DNA from: Amycolatopsis echigonensis
GTDB lineage: Bacteria > Actinomycetota > Actinomycetes > Mycobacteriales > Pseudonocardiaceae
DNA: 50,517 nt
Reading direction: 5' to 3'
Assembly: GCF_014174495.1 (NCBI RefSeq)
Contig: NZ_JACJHR010000067.1
Coordinates: 1 to 50,517, forward strand
Shown here: piece after piece, positions 42,937 through 50,517 of the stretch
Numbering within the stretch: the stretch's first letter is position 1
Layout of the letters: each line of letters begins with the position of its first letter
Notes under the pieces: model-generated
The model's database searches: none
Told to the model about the DNA's origin: nothing
What the model saw: only the letters and a program-made list of their open reading frames with translations
Program-made: the position numbers and the translations under genes

Positions 42937-43794
42937 ATGGCCGAGCTGGAGACGCGTGAACTCGAGTACTTCCTGGCAGTCGCCAGCGAGCTGCACTTCG
43001 GCCGCGCCGCCGTGCGGCTGTCGATCGCCCAGCCCGCGCTCTCCAAGGCGATCCAGCGCATCGAAACGCGGCTCGGCGTGCAGCTGTTCACCCGCTCGAG
43101 CCGCCACGTCGAACTGACCGCGGCCGGCGAAGCCCTGCAGGAACACGGAAGGCACGCGCTCAACGCGGTCAGCGCCGCCGCCCGCAACGCCCGCCGCGCC
43201 GGGGAAAGTCACCTGCGCCTGGTGCTCAAACCGGGCGGCGACGCCGGCCTGCTGTCCGGAATCCTCGCCGAATACTCCCGCCACCCCGACGCCCACCAGG
43301 TCGACATCCTGTTCAGCGGCCCCGCCGACCGCGCCGACTTCCTCCTCAGCGGCCGCGCGGACGTCGGTCTCCTCTTCGTCCCGTTCGACGACTTGACCGG
43401 GCTCGCCAGCGAAACCCTGCGCTTCGAGGACCGCGTGGCGATCCTCCCCAGCACGCACCGGCTGGCCGGGCGGCCGTCCGTCCGGCTGTCCGATTTGGAC
43501 GGAGAGACCCTGCCGTCGTGGAAGGGCGTGCCCGGGGTCGAGGGGACCGGACCGGCGGTGGCGGACGTGGTCCAGCTGCTGCACCTCGTCTCGCTGGAAC
43601 GAATGGTGGGCGTACTGCCGCGGTCGCTGGTCGACCAGGTCCCGCCGGGCGTGGTCTGCGTGCCGATCGAGGACGCTCCGCCCAGTCAGCTGGTGCTCGC
43701 GTGGAACGAGCAGGACCGGCGGCCGCAGGTGGCTTCGTTCGTGAACGCGGCGCTGGATTCGGTCCGGTATAGCCCGGTTTCCCCCGTGGACTAA
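42937..43794 (+). CDS. LysR-family transcriptional regulator
   Basis: A 285-residue LTTR. The helix-turn-helix is LSIAQPALSKAIQRIETRLGVQLFTRSSR (seen in part: FGRAAVRLSIAQPALSK). The effector-binding fold follows, with LFSGPADRADFLLSGRADVG. GGAGG precedes the ATG. It is divergent from the small-barrel/SDR pair, which it likely controls. It is followed after 29 bp by an XRE-cupin gene. Confidence 0.9.
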   Translation: MAELETRELEYFLAVASELHFGRAAVRLSIAQPALSKAIQRIETRLGVQLFTRSSRHVELTAAGEALQEHGRHALNAVSAAARNARRAGESHLRLVLKPGGDAGLLSGILAEYSRHPDAHQVDILFSGPADRADFLLSGRADVGLLFVPFDDLTGLASETLRFEDRVAILPSTHRLAGRPSVRLSDLDGETLPSWKGVPGVEGTGPAVADVVQLLHLVSLERMVGVLPRSLVDQVPPGVVCVPIEDAPPSQLVLAWNEQDRRPQVASFVNAALDSVRYSPVSPVD

Positions 43795-43823
43795 TTGCCT
43801 TCAGCCCGGAGGCGGGGAATGTC

Positions 43824-44375
43824 ATGCTGGCCGGCGTGGAGGACATCATCACCGCGATCGGACCCCGGCTCCGTCACTTCCGGCGGCAACGAAACCGCAC
43901 CCTGGACGAACTGTCGAACGCGACCGGCATTTCCATCAGCACGCTCTCCCGCCTCGAATCGGGCCAGCGCAAGGCCACTCTCGAACTGCTGCTCCCCCTC
44001 GCCCGCGCGCACCGGGTCTCGCTGGACGAACTGGTCGGCACCGCCCCACTGCGGCCGATCACGCGCGGCGACCGGACCGTCGTGCCGCTCACCCGGCAAC
44101 CCGGCCGCCTGCAATCGCTCAAGATGATCTTCGACGCCACCCAATGCGAACCCGCGCCGCGCACTCATCCGGGCCACGAATGGTTCTGCGTGCTCAGCGG
44201 CACGGGCAGGCTCGTGCTCGGCGACCACGACGTCGTCCTGAGAACAGGCGAGGTCGCCGAATTCGACACCCGGATCCCGCATTGGTTCGGCAGCACCGGC
44301 GAGGGTCCGGTCGAAATCCTCAGCCTGTTCGGCAAGCAGGGCGAGCGCATCCGCGTACGGGCCAAGACGCGCTGA
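43824..44375 (+). CDS. XRE-family regulator with C-terminal cupin
   Basis: A 183-residue regulator. The N-terminal HTH_3 (LRHFRRQRNRTLDELSNATGISISTLSRLESGQRKATLELL, seen in part) is followed by a single cupin domain (THPGHEWFCVLSGTGRLVLGDHDVVLRTGEVAEFDTRIPHWFGSTG, seen in part) that probably binds a ligand or metal. The ATG at 43824 is used. GTG at 43836 is an alternative. It lies 29 bp downstream of the LysR gene on the same strand, so co-transcription is possible. Confidence 0.88.
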   Translation: MLAGVEDIITAIGPRLRHFRRQRNRTLDELSNATGISISTLSRLESGQRKATLELLLPLARAHRVSLDELVGTAPLRPITRGDRTVVPLTRQPGRLQSLKMIFDATQCEPAPRTHPGHEWFCVLSGTGRLVLGDHDVVLRTGEVAEFDTRIPHWFGSTGEGPVEILSLFGKQGERIRVRAKTR

Positions 44376-44457
44376 TTACTCCGCTTGGCGGCATAACCTG
44401 CTTCCGCGCGAAAACCTATACCCGCGGCGACCTGCGCTGATCTGAACACACCGTCGA

Positions 44458-44489
44458 AAGTCGGTGTCTGGCAACGAAAATTCCGACTT
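44458..44489. promoter_or_regulatory. Interrupted inverted repeat before the secreted protein gene
   Basis: AAGTCGG (44458-44464) and CCGACTT (44483-44489) are exact inverted arms with 18 bases between, about 75 bases before the start codon. It could be an operator. No -10/-35 pair is convincing here. Confidence 0.35.
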
Positions 44490-44562
44490 AGCATCCGTGT
44501 CCCGCGGACGGACACCCTTTCCCTCCGCGCGTTTCCTTCGCCTACGACGAGGAGATGCATCG

Positions 44563-45458
44563 ATGCGGAAACTCTTTGTCCTAGTCATTTCTGCCATTGC
44601 GGCCGCAACTGTCGTCGCTGGCAGCCCGCCGGTCTCCGCGGCACCGGACAGCGGGGTGGTGCCCGGGCTGACCGGTGCCGCCGCGAAAGCCGCCGCCGGG
44701 ACCGCTGCGGACAAGTTTCTCCAGCTGCGCCGCGAAAAGGCAGGCCGTTCCGTCAAACCGCGAATCGACGCGCAGCAGCACACCTTCTGGGGCCCCGAAC
44801 CGCAACTGTCCAGCGGCGCGGACGGAATTCTCGTCACGCACAGTGTCGTCCCCGACCTCCGTCTCTCGAACAGCGCGGACGTCGTCTACGCCCCGACGGT
44901 CAAGCCCACCGGCCATTCCTGCATCGAGGTCGTCACCGCGTACGGACTCGACCAGGGCGGGCAGGTCTGGGCCTGGGACTGGTGCGGGACAGTCGGACCC
45001 GCGAAGGTAGTCCCGCTCGACAGCTCGTTCCTCTCCACCTATACGTCCACAGTGGACGGACACCCGGCGTTCACCGTCCAGGAGGTCCAGACCGACGCGG
45101 GCACCAACAGCTGGACCGCCTCGCTGTACAACGTGCAGACCGGCAAGTGGGACGACCTGTTCACGCAAAGCGGGAGCGACCAGAGCACCCTCAACGAGGG
45201 CTGGGACATCTTCGAGCTGTACTCGACCGTCGACCCGTCGACCCGTCGACCGGCCAGGCTTACTACTGCTCGGACGCGAAGGGCAAGGTGTTCGAATCCA
45301 GCCAGCTGCAACTGCGCATCGGCGGCCAGTGGACACCGGCGACGGAGTCGAACTCGCCGTTGCAGCCGACCGCCAACCCGAACCCCAGCGACTACAGCTG
45401 CTCGTCGCTGCAGTTCGAGGTGCCGACGCCGAACAGCAACTGGCGCGTCACCGTCTAA
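44563..45458 (+). pseudogene. Secreted protein gene, frameshifted by an extra 8-bp repeat unit
   Basis: Begins with a clear Sec signal peptide (MRKLFVLVISAIAAATVVAG, with cleavage near VSAAPD). About 205 further residues in good coding follow, ending WDIFELYSTVDPSTR. The frame then jumps. From about 45252 the intact protein continues in another frame as GQAYYCSDAKGKVFESSQLQ and ends VPTPNSNWRVTV at 45458. The break coincides with an 8-bp tandem repeat at 45229-45251. Removing one unit gives YSTVDPSTGQAYYCSD with no other change. I do not recognise the protein family. The end overlaps the convergent LysR gene by 4 bp. Confidence 0.85.
45229..45251 (+). repeat. 8-bp tandem repeat (GTCGACCC, 2.9 copies) inside a reading frame
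   Basis: Units start at 45229, 45237 and 45245. Eight bases is not a multiple of three, so each gain or loss shifts the frame. One unit fewer restores the secreted-protein frame across the site. Confidence 0.9.
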
Positions 45459-46411
45459 GCGCCCGCCGGCAGGGGTGCGTGCCACCAGCGGTCGAACGCG
45501 GCACTGCACCCCTGACGGTTGGCATAGTCACAGGCCACCCGATGAGATATCTCGCTGGCTCGCTCCGCAACCGCCGTGCCCGGCCGGCAACACAACCGCA
45601 GCTCCTGCCACAGCGGCGCGTCCTCGATCGCCCGCACGACGATCCCGTCCTGCCGATCCTCCCGAGTCGCCAACGCCGGGGCGACCGCCATGCCTTCGCG
45701 CACCAAATCCAGCAAAGTAGCCAGACACTGCGGCCGATGCGGCTGATCCAGCACGACCCCGCGCCGCCGGCAAACCTCGTGCAAGTACGCCGACCACCGG
45801 GTCGTCCACGGCGGATCGTCCGCCCAGGGATAGGCGGCAAGCTCCTCCAGCGGTATCTCGCCGTGCGAGGCCAACGGATGATCTTCCGCCAGAATCGCGA
45901 AAACCGGCTCGCGCGCCTGCAGCACGACACTCTCGATGCCGTCCGGAACGATCCGATCCGGAAGCGGCGCAAGGTAAATCAACGCGAGGTCAAGCTCCCC
46001 GTCCGCGAGCGCCGTCAACGTCCGCGCCTCGTCCTGTTCCTCATGCACCCGAACCGAAGGACACCACGGCTGATCCCGCAACCACCTTGCCAACGCGAGA
46101 TGCAGAAACCCGCTGTACCCGCCGAGGCGCACCGCCCCAGCGGGTTGCCGCCGCGCCCCAGCCCGCTCGGTCAGCGCCGACATCCCAGCCAGCACCGCGC
46201 GCGCATCCGCGACGACGTCCTCCCCAAGCACGGTCGGCACACATCCCGTCGGCGAGCGCACGAACAGATTTCCGCCGACCGACCGTTCGACGCGCCGCAG
46301 CAACCCGGACAACGCCGGTTGGGAAACGTGCAACGCCTTGGCCGCGCGAACGAGACTGTGTGCGTCGGCGATGGCCACGAGCGCGCGCAGATGGCGCAGT
46401 TCCAGCTCCAT
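45455..46411 (-). CDS. LysR-family transcriptional regulator
   Basis: A 318-residue LTTR. The helix-turn-helix is LVRAAKALHVSQPALSGLLRRVERSVGG (seen in part: ALHVSQPALSGLLRRVE). The effector domain follows. The start is set at ATG 46411 (MELELRHLRALVAI), since homology begins there. A 54-residue upstream extension is rejected. The neighbouring MFS gene on the same strand (46464-47612) ends 52 bp upstream. A target is not evident. Confidence 0.88.
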   Translation of the reverse strand: MELELRHLRALVAIADAHSLVRAAKALHVSQPALSGLLRRVERSVGGNLFVRSPTGCVPTVLGEDVVADARAVLAGMSALTERAGARRQPAGAVRLGGYSGFLHLALARWLRDQPWCPSVRVHEEQDEARTLTALADGELDLALIYLAPLPDRIVPDGIESVVLQAREPVFAILAEDHPLASHGEIPLEELAAYPWADDPPWTTRWSAYLHEVCRRRGVVLDQPHRPQCLATLLDLVREGMAVAPALATREDRQDGIVVRAIEDAPLWQELRLCCRPGTAVAERASEISHRVACDYANRQGCSAAFDRWWHAPLPAGA

Positions 46412-46463
46412 GACTCCTCCGGCCCCTCGCTCTGGCCACTGTAACGCCAAAGATCGAGGGGAA

Positions 46464-47612
46464 TTACCGACGCGAGTCGGTACTCGCCCGCTCCCGGCGA
46501 AGCGCGTACAGCGCGATGCCCAGCCCAGCCACGGTGAGAACCGCAGCCAGCAGATAAATCGACCGTGGCTCACGGCTGATCACCTGCCCGCCCAGCAGCC
46601 CCGCCGCCGCGGCGGCCAACTGGAACCCGGACGCGTTGACCGCCACCGCCAGCGTCGGAGCGCTGCTCCCCGCGGCGATCACCCGCGCCTGCATTCCCGG
46701 GACGATCCCGAAGGCGAGCATCCCGAGCACGAAAACCAGCACAGCCATCACCGGTTTGGCCGGACTGCCCAGCCAAGCCCCCGCCAGCGCCACGACCAGC
46801 GCCGCCAGCATCCAGGCCAACGACGGCAGCAGCGCCTTGTCCGCCCACCGCCCGCCGAGGTAGTTTCCCGCGACCGCGCCGACACCGTAAAGAACCAGCA
46901 GCACCGGAAGTAGTTCACTGCTGAATCCACTGACGTCGGTGAGCAACGGCGCGATATACGTAAAAACGGTCACCACGCCGACGTTGCCGAGCACGGTCAG
47001 GCCGATCGCCTGCCAGACGTCGCGATCGGCCAGCACCCGCATCTCCCCGCGCACCGACCCGGTCGCGGCCTGCGGGGGAACGAACCGCAGCACCAGCAGC
47101 AGCGCGATTCCGCTGACCACGGCGACCGCCCCGAATGTCGCCCGCCAGCCGAGATGGTGGCCGAGAACCGTGCCGAGCGGGCTGCCCGCGACGATGCCGA
47201 GGTTCAACCCCATGGTCACCTTCGCGATGGTCGAAACCGCCTTTCCCGGCGGCGCCATCGACACCACGGTCGCGATCGCGACCGCGAAGAACGTCGCCAC
47301 CACCAGCCCGGCAACGAACCGCGACACCACCGCGAGCGCGTAGTTCGGAGCGAGCGCCGACCCCAGGTTGCCGGCCATGGACACCGCGATCAGGCCGGCG
47401 ATCAACGGCTTGCGCGCGACCCGCGCGGTAGCCAGCGTCACCAGCGGCCCTCCGACGATCATCCCGATCGCGTAGGCGGTGACGAGAAGTCCGGCCGACG
47501 CCACCGAAACCGACAACCCGGCGGCGACGTCGGGCAGGATGCCGGCAATCACGAACTCGCCGGTCGTGAGACTGAAGACAACGAGCAGCAAGGAAAACAC
47601 CGAGAGCGGCAC
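46464..47612 (-). CDS. MFS transporter, DHA1/AraJ-like efflux
   Basis: A 382-residue twelve-segment facilitator with VFSLTTGEFVIAGILPDVAAGLSVS in the first segment (seen in part), GGPLVTLATARVARKPLI in loop 2-3, and LGTVLGHHLGWRATF in segment 5, as in sugar/drug efflux proteins. Start is GTG at 47612. It faces a MarR gene across a 33-bp dyad, the standard arrangement for a MarR-repressed drug exporter. The substrate is unknown. Confidence 0.9.
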   Translation of the reverse strand: MPLSVFSLLLVVFSLTTGEFVIAGILPDVAAGLSVSVASAGLLVTAYAIGMIVGGPLVTLATARVARKPLIAGLIAVSMAGNLGSALAPNYALAVVSRFVAGLVVATFFAVAIATVVSMAPPGKAVSTIAKVTMGLNLGIVAGSPLGTVLGHHLGWRATFGAVAVVSGIALLLVLRFVPPQAATGSVRGEMRVLADRDVWQAIGLTVLGNVGVVTVFTYIAPLLTDVSGFSSELLPVLLVLYGVGAVAGNYLGGRWADKALLPSLAWMLAALVVALAGAWLGSPAKPVMAVLVFVLGMLAFGIVPGMQARVIAAGSSAPTLAVAVNASGFQLAAAAAGLLGGQVISREPRSIYLLAAVLTVAGLGIALYALRRERASTDSRR

Positions 47613-47624
47613 GGCACCCCACAG

Positions 47625-47657
47625 TAGTTCTAGTTCGAATGATTTGAACTAGAACTA
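47625..47657. promoter_or_regulatory. 33-bp MarR operator with nested half-sites
   Basis: Exact 12-bp arms TAGTTCTAGTTC (47625-47636) and GAACTAGAACTA (47646-47657) surround nine bases. Each arm is itself two TAGTTC repeats, so four half-sites are arranged symmetrically. The patch is AT-rich and lies between the MarR and MFS genes. Confidence 0.82.
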
Positions 47658-47692
47658 TCACAGCTCGAAGCAGTTCCGCTAGGATCGGGCGC

Positions 47693-48115
47693 ATGGCAGG
47701 AACTCCGGGCCTGGACCGCGACGTGTGCAAGCTGGTCCACCACCTCGCGCACACCCTGGACGTCCACGTGCGCCGGGTAGCCGAGCAGATGGGCCTGACG
47801 CCGAGCCAGGTGATCGCGTTGCGCGAGCTGTCCGAGCCGATCACCGCTCGCGAACTGGCCGCCCGGATGGCGTGCGAGGCCTCGAACGCCACCTTCGTCC
47901 TGGACCGGCTCGAAGAGCAGGGTCTGATCCAGCGTCAGCCGCACCCCGCGGACCGCCGGGCCAAGCAGATCGTGCTGACTCCAGCGGGCAAACGCCGCCG
48001 GACCGAAGCGCTGCGCCACCTGGACGCGCGCTCCCCGTTGACTCCGCTCAGCCCGGCGCAACAGGAGTCCCTGCAGGAACTGCTCCGCGCACTGATGCCG
48101 GAGGGCACGGTCTAG
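47693..48115 (+). CDS. MarR-family transcriptional regulator
   Basis: A 140-residue winged-helix repressor. It shows GLTPSQVIALRELSEPITARELAARMACEASNATFVLDRLEEQGLI (seen in part: RMACEASNATFVLDRLE) and wing HPADRRAKQIVLTPAGKRR. Its gene is divergent from the MFS exporter, which it very likely represses through the dyad at 47625-47657. Confidence 0.92.
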   Translation: MAGTPGLDRDVCKLVHHLAHTLDVHVRRVAEQMGLTPSQVIALRELSEPITARELAARMACEASNATFVLDRLEEQGLIQRQPHPADRRAKQIVLTPAGKRRRTEALRHLDARSPLTPLSPAQQESLQELLRALMPEGTV

Positions 48116-48168
48116 CCGCCCCCGGAAAGCCGACTTTCGTCGGCCAGATAGGTCTGGACAGCTTCGCC

Positions 48169-48184
48169 AGTGGTCTAGACGATG
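48169..48184. promoter_or_regulatory. Second DasR (dre)-like site
   Basis: AGTGGTCTAGACGATG matches the dre consensus at 13 of 16 positions, with the core TGGTCTAGAC perfect. A weaker candidate (GGTCTGGAC core) sits at 48148-48163. The site precedes fragments of a chitinase-type gene, the kind of gene DasR usually controls. Confidence 0.65.
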
Positions 48185-48212
48185 GCGAGCAGGGGGCCGC
48201 GTCAGACCGGAG

Positions 48213-48680
48213 GAACCGAATACGCCGGCGCATTCCGGGAGCTACGCGTTAGCCGTCACCCCAGGCGCGTCTGACGTCGGCCAATGCACCCAAACAGTGC
48301 CCGCGCGCCCGAACACGACCTACTCGGTCTCCGCCTGGGTGCAAGGCACACCGGTCTACCTCGGCGTCACCGGCGGATCCTGCACATGGACTAGCGCCTC
48401 CGCGTACAGCCAACTTTCGCTATCGTTCACCACCACCGCGAACCAGACGTCCGCGGGGCTGTACCTGCACGGCTGGCACGGCGCCGGCACGTACGACGCA
48501 GACGACCTGGTCCTCGACGGCCCCGGCGGCGACACCCCCGACGCACCCGGCATCCCAGGAGCTCCGACCGTCGGCACCGTCACCGACACTTCGATCGCGT
48601 TGAACTGGGCGCAGCCGCAGGCACCGTCACCGGCTACCGTGTCTACGAAGACAACATCCTGCGCGCCACCCTCTTCCGCC
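48213..48680 (+). pseudogene. CBM/FnIII fragment of a secreted chitinase-type enzyme
   Basis: From about 48213 an uninterrupted frame without a signal peptide reads HSGSYALAVTPGASDVGQCT, then NTTYSVSAWVQGTPVYLGVTGG and LYLHGWHGAGTYDADDLVLD. This is the Trp-rich carbohydrate-binding module common before FnIII and GH18 domains in streptomycete chitinases. A type III fibronectin domain starts at PGAPTVGTVTDTSIALNW and continues after a single-base frameshift (about 48611) as GTVTGYRVYEDNILRATLF before breaking off near 48680. No GH18 domain follows. A TTA codon is present at the start. Confidence 0.8.
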
Positions 48681-48748
48681 AGACGCTTCGCGTGCGCCCG
48701 TCCCTGACCGCGCTCCGCTCCGGTGATCAACGCGACCTTGCCGTCCAC
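48666..48748 (-). pseudogene. N-terminal fragment of a mycofactocin-type SDR
   Basis: On the minus strand, GTG at 48748 opens MDGKVALITGAERGQGRAHA, then KRLAEEGG, an excellent match to the start of mycofactocin-coupled SDR dehydrogenases (Gly-rich nucleotide motif). After about 28 residues the sequence runs into the opposite-strand FnIII fragment, so the rest of the gene is missing. Confidence 0.75.
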
Positions 48749-49181
48749 TCTGCCCGTGAAAACCCCTTCTCCGGACCACGCCGTGGACCATTGAAATCCA
48801 GGTCACGAGGGTAAGGCCCCGCGTTGATGCCAACCACACCCGGTGAGAGCCACCGAGGCCTCAGGGTTCCGAAGGTTCCTCTCCGGAGGTTCCGTGCCGC
48901 TGCTGGCTATGTCGTCGATCAGGTTGCGAAACCCCGAGTCCTGCCAGCCTTGTCGGGTGTGCTCGATTTCGGCTGGGCCGGTTGCGTCCTGCGATTGCTG
49001 CTCGGGCAACGGCGGTCAGCGGTCGTGGTGTCGCCCGCTATTTCCGCAGCAGCGCGACGAGCGACACCAACAGCGCGTGAATCGGCGCGACATGTTCCTT
49101 TGCCATGTCCCAGGGAGTGCGGCCGCGCAACGGATCTTCCGGTACCCAGCACGGCGCGCGGGGTGAAACTGTTGGCTGCAG
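48749..49181. other. No intact gene; possible decayed sequence
   Basis: Between the SDR fragment and the lipoprotein gene no frame has a convincing start, ribosome-binding site and domain. On the minus strand, a short C-terminal piece ending at about 49039 reads RGRTPWDMAKEHVAPIHALL and recalls an ankyrin-repeat end, but it is too short to call. The region is probably further debris. Confidence 0.45.
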
Positions 49182-49799
49182 CTAGTAGGTCGGCCTTGGC
49201 GCTGGCGTGCCGCGCTGTTTCGCTACTGCGGTCAGGTGACATCCGGTGAGGAGCATGAATCCCGCGCTGTTGCCTGCGCTGATGCTGAACTCGGCGCGGT
49301 AGCGGTCGTAGAAGTTGGCGTCGTGCGCGCCGGGCTTGTCATTCATGACTTGGGCGTTGGGGTCGAACCCGTAGCGGCTGACGATTCCGGAAACCGTCTT
49401 CAGCGCCCTGCTCCAGTCCTTGTCGCTGATCGTTCCCGTGGTGCCCCAGTTGCCGACGCTCTTGGTGACGGCGTCGTTCTGGGGCAGATCGGCGTTCACC
49501 GCGTCGAACTCGGGTCCGCATGCGGCGGTGGTGGCGTCCTGCGATTGCGACCAGCTGCCGATGCTCGGGAACTCGGCGGACAGCTGCTGACGCAAGTCGG
49601 CGTACATCTGCTGGTAGTGCGCGACGATCTCGTCAATGTCGGGGCGCTGCATCAGTTCGCTGAACTGCCGGTCCTTCGGGCTTGTTTGGTTCACGTGGGT
49701 CTCCGGTGGACTGTCGGCACCGCAGCCGGTGAGGGCAAGCGCGGCGGCGAGCGCGATGCTGACCAGGCGGGCGATTCGGGGGCGGCAGGCTCGTGTCAT
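49182..49799 (-). CDS. Putative lipoprotein, LppA-like
   Basis: A 205-residue protein starting at ATG 49799 with a lipoprotein signal peptide (LVSIALAAALALTGC, lipid-modified Cys in the LTGC lipobox). The mature part (ELMQRPDIDEIVAHYQQMYADLRQQL, later VSRYGFDPNAQVMNDKPGAHDANFYDRY, each seen in part) resembles the mycobacterial LppA/LppB family, whose role is unknown. An in-frame upstream extension to 50111 is rejected, since the signal peptide begins at 49799. Confidence 0.75.
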   Translation of the reverse strand: MTRACRPRIARLVSIALAAALALTGCGADSPPETHVNQTSPKDRQFSELMQRPDIDEIVAHYQQMYADLRQQLSAEFPSIGSWSQSQDATTAACGPEFDAVNADLPQNDAVTKSVGNWGTTGTISDKDWSRALKTVSGIVSRYGFDPNAQVMNDKPGAHDANFYDRYRAEFSISAGNSAGFMLLTGCHLTAVAKQRGTPAPRPTY

Positions 49800-50091
49800 C
49801 AGCTCGGCGGGGGTTGCGTGGTGGAGGGCGGCGGCGGGGCGTTCGGGTCCGGCACCCCCCGGGCGCAGAGCCCTGACCATCGCTCCGCGCGTCTCGGACG
49901 CCAGCCGCCCAGCGAAGATCAGCCCCGTGTACGGAGTTTCAGTCACCCCGGTCGTTCGACGCTCAATGCCACGATCCTTCGTCCAACGGGGATGCGTTTG
50001 GGCGTTAGGTGCGTTCCGTGCACACCACCTGGGTCCCCTGCTCAACGTGTGCCCTCCTCCCTGTTGACCCTGGCGGCTGGCCATATGGTGA
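49800..50091. other. Intergenic, nothing recognised
   Basis: These 292 bases separate the lipoprotein gene from the partial membrane protein gene upstream on the same strand. I see no gene, clear promoter or strong hairpin. Confidence 0.5.
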
Positions 50092-50517
50092 TCAAGCGCT
50101 GCGGGTCTCAACGTTGTCCGAGCTGAGGAGAACGTTCAGGGCGGGCGAGTGGTCCAGCAGCGTTATCAGGAGCGGTGTGCACAGGACGAACGCGATGCCG
50201 GCGACCAGCAGGTGCGCCCACAGCGTGCCGCCGCGGACCGTGTACCCGTTCATCAGCCAGCGGCGCACTCGCCCGACGGGCTGGTCCCGCAGCCGGACCC
50301 TCGCGAGCAGACCGGCGAGTTGACGCGTGAAGGACAGATTCGCGGCGGCCAGCAGGAGCATACCCCCGGCCTGGGCGAGGAGGAACATCAGCACGCCGCC
50401 GTCGTAGGTGGTCCAGAGCAGCCGGAACGTCTTCAGATACGGCGTTGTCGCGACGAGACGTTCGGCGTCGGCGATCGACACCCCGTGAAAGCGAGCGGAA
50501 CGGGCCACGAAGATCCC
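50092..50517 (-). CDS. Membrane protein, partial (N-terminus outside the window)
   Basis: At least 141 residues with two strong hydrophobic segments (VLMFLLAQAGGMLLLAAANL and HLLVAGIAFVLCTPLLITLL). Between them lies a basic loop (RVRLRDQPVGRVRRW). The frame stays open to the right edge of the window, so the listed GTG at 50508 is probably not the real start. No known domain is recognised. Confidence 0.6.
   Translation of the reverse strand, partial: GIFVARSARFHGVSIADAERLVATTPYLKTFRLLWTTYDGGVLMFLLAQAGGMLLLAAANLSFTRQLAGLLARVRLRDQPVGRVRRWLMNGYTVRGGTLWAHLLVAGIAFVLCTPLLITLLDHSPALNVLLSSDNVETRSA

Noticed and set aside
46528..46543. CACGGTGAGAACCG, matching the core of the GAGA hairpin
   Set aside because: It lies inside MFS coding sequence and lacks any palindromic flanks, so it is a chance match rather than a third hairpin copy.
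49000..49140. Possible ankyrin-repeat end on the minus strand
   Set aside because: Only about 30 residues with a weak resemblance; too little to call a gene or pseudogene.

Overview
The window is very G+C-rich DNA, with GTG starts, strong third-position G/C bias and densely packed genes on both strands. Gene families point to a filamentous actinobacterium. I infer a member of the Pseudonocardiaceae, probably Amycolatopsis-like, from the rsmI/protein-mannosyltransferase pair, an actinobacterial leuA leader, DasR-type sites, a QsdR-type TetR regulator, an ECF41 sigma factor and many LysR/TetR/MarR/IclR genes. No database was searched, so the genus is an inference. I saw no rRNA, tRNA, CRISPR array, prophage or intact insertion sequence. 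It reads as a chromosomal segment mixing core and accessory metabolism.

Layout. 1-6.2 kb: DrrAB-like ABC exporter (ATPase lacking its 5' end), GH25-like protein, pabB, quinone oxidoreductase with a divergent QsdR-like regulator, and rsmI. 6.2-15.6 kb: protein O-mannosyltransferase, AraC regulator/methyltransferase pair, a Ser/Thr kinase with its kinase domain at the C-terminus, propionyl-CoA synthetase, a secreted beta-N-acetylhexosaminidase preceded by a DasR-like site, and a MOSC protein. 15.6-22.8 kb: LysR/M20 peptidase/MFS unit, then aldehyde dehydrogenase + DUF779 with a divergent GAF-domain regulator. 22.8-25.7 kb: an ECF41 sigma factor facing an FMN-reductase/SnoaL fusion and an SDR gene across one large dyad. 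25.8-28.2 kb: MarR and TetR units with clear AT-rich operators. 28.4-28.9 kb: remains of a two-component system.

28.9-38.2 kb: FAD oxidoreductase, a DUF2786 gene with a DNA-damage-type promoter, acetyltransferase, LysR, leuA with its leucine leader peptide, a NarL/DesK-type two-component pair, and an MFS gene under a SoxR/MerR-type promoter. 38.2-44.4 kb: a catabolic-looking block (polysaccharide deacetylase, IclR, Old Yellow Enzyme, alpha/beta hydrolase, SDR, small barrel protein, LysR, XRE-cupin). 44.5-50.5 kb: a secreted protein frameshifted by one extra 8-bp repeat unit, LysR, a MarR/MFS pair sharing a 33-bp operator, about 1 kb of gene debris (chitinase-type CBM/FnIII and an SDR N-terminus), an LppA-like lipoprotein and a partial membrane protein.

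Main points of interest. (1) The ECF41 locus, where both divergent genes carry SnoaL-like domains. (2) The 8-bp repeat whose loss of one unit exactly restores the secreted protein. (3) A repeated hairpin with a GAGA tetraloop at convergent gene ends, holding one gene's stop codon. (4) Two DasR-like sites, one before an intact chitinolytic gene and one before a broken one. (5) The SoxR-type leaderless MFS promoter.
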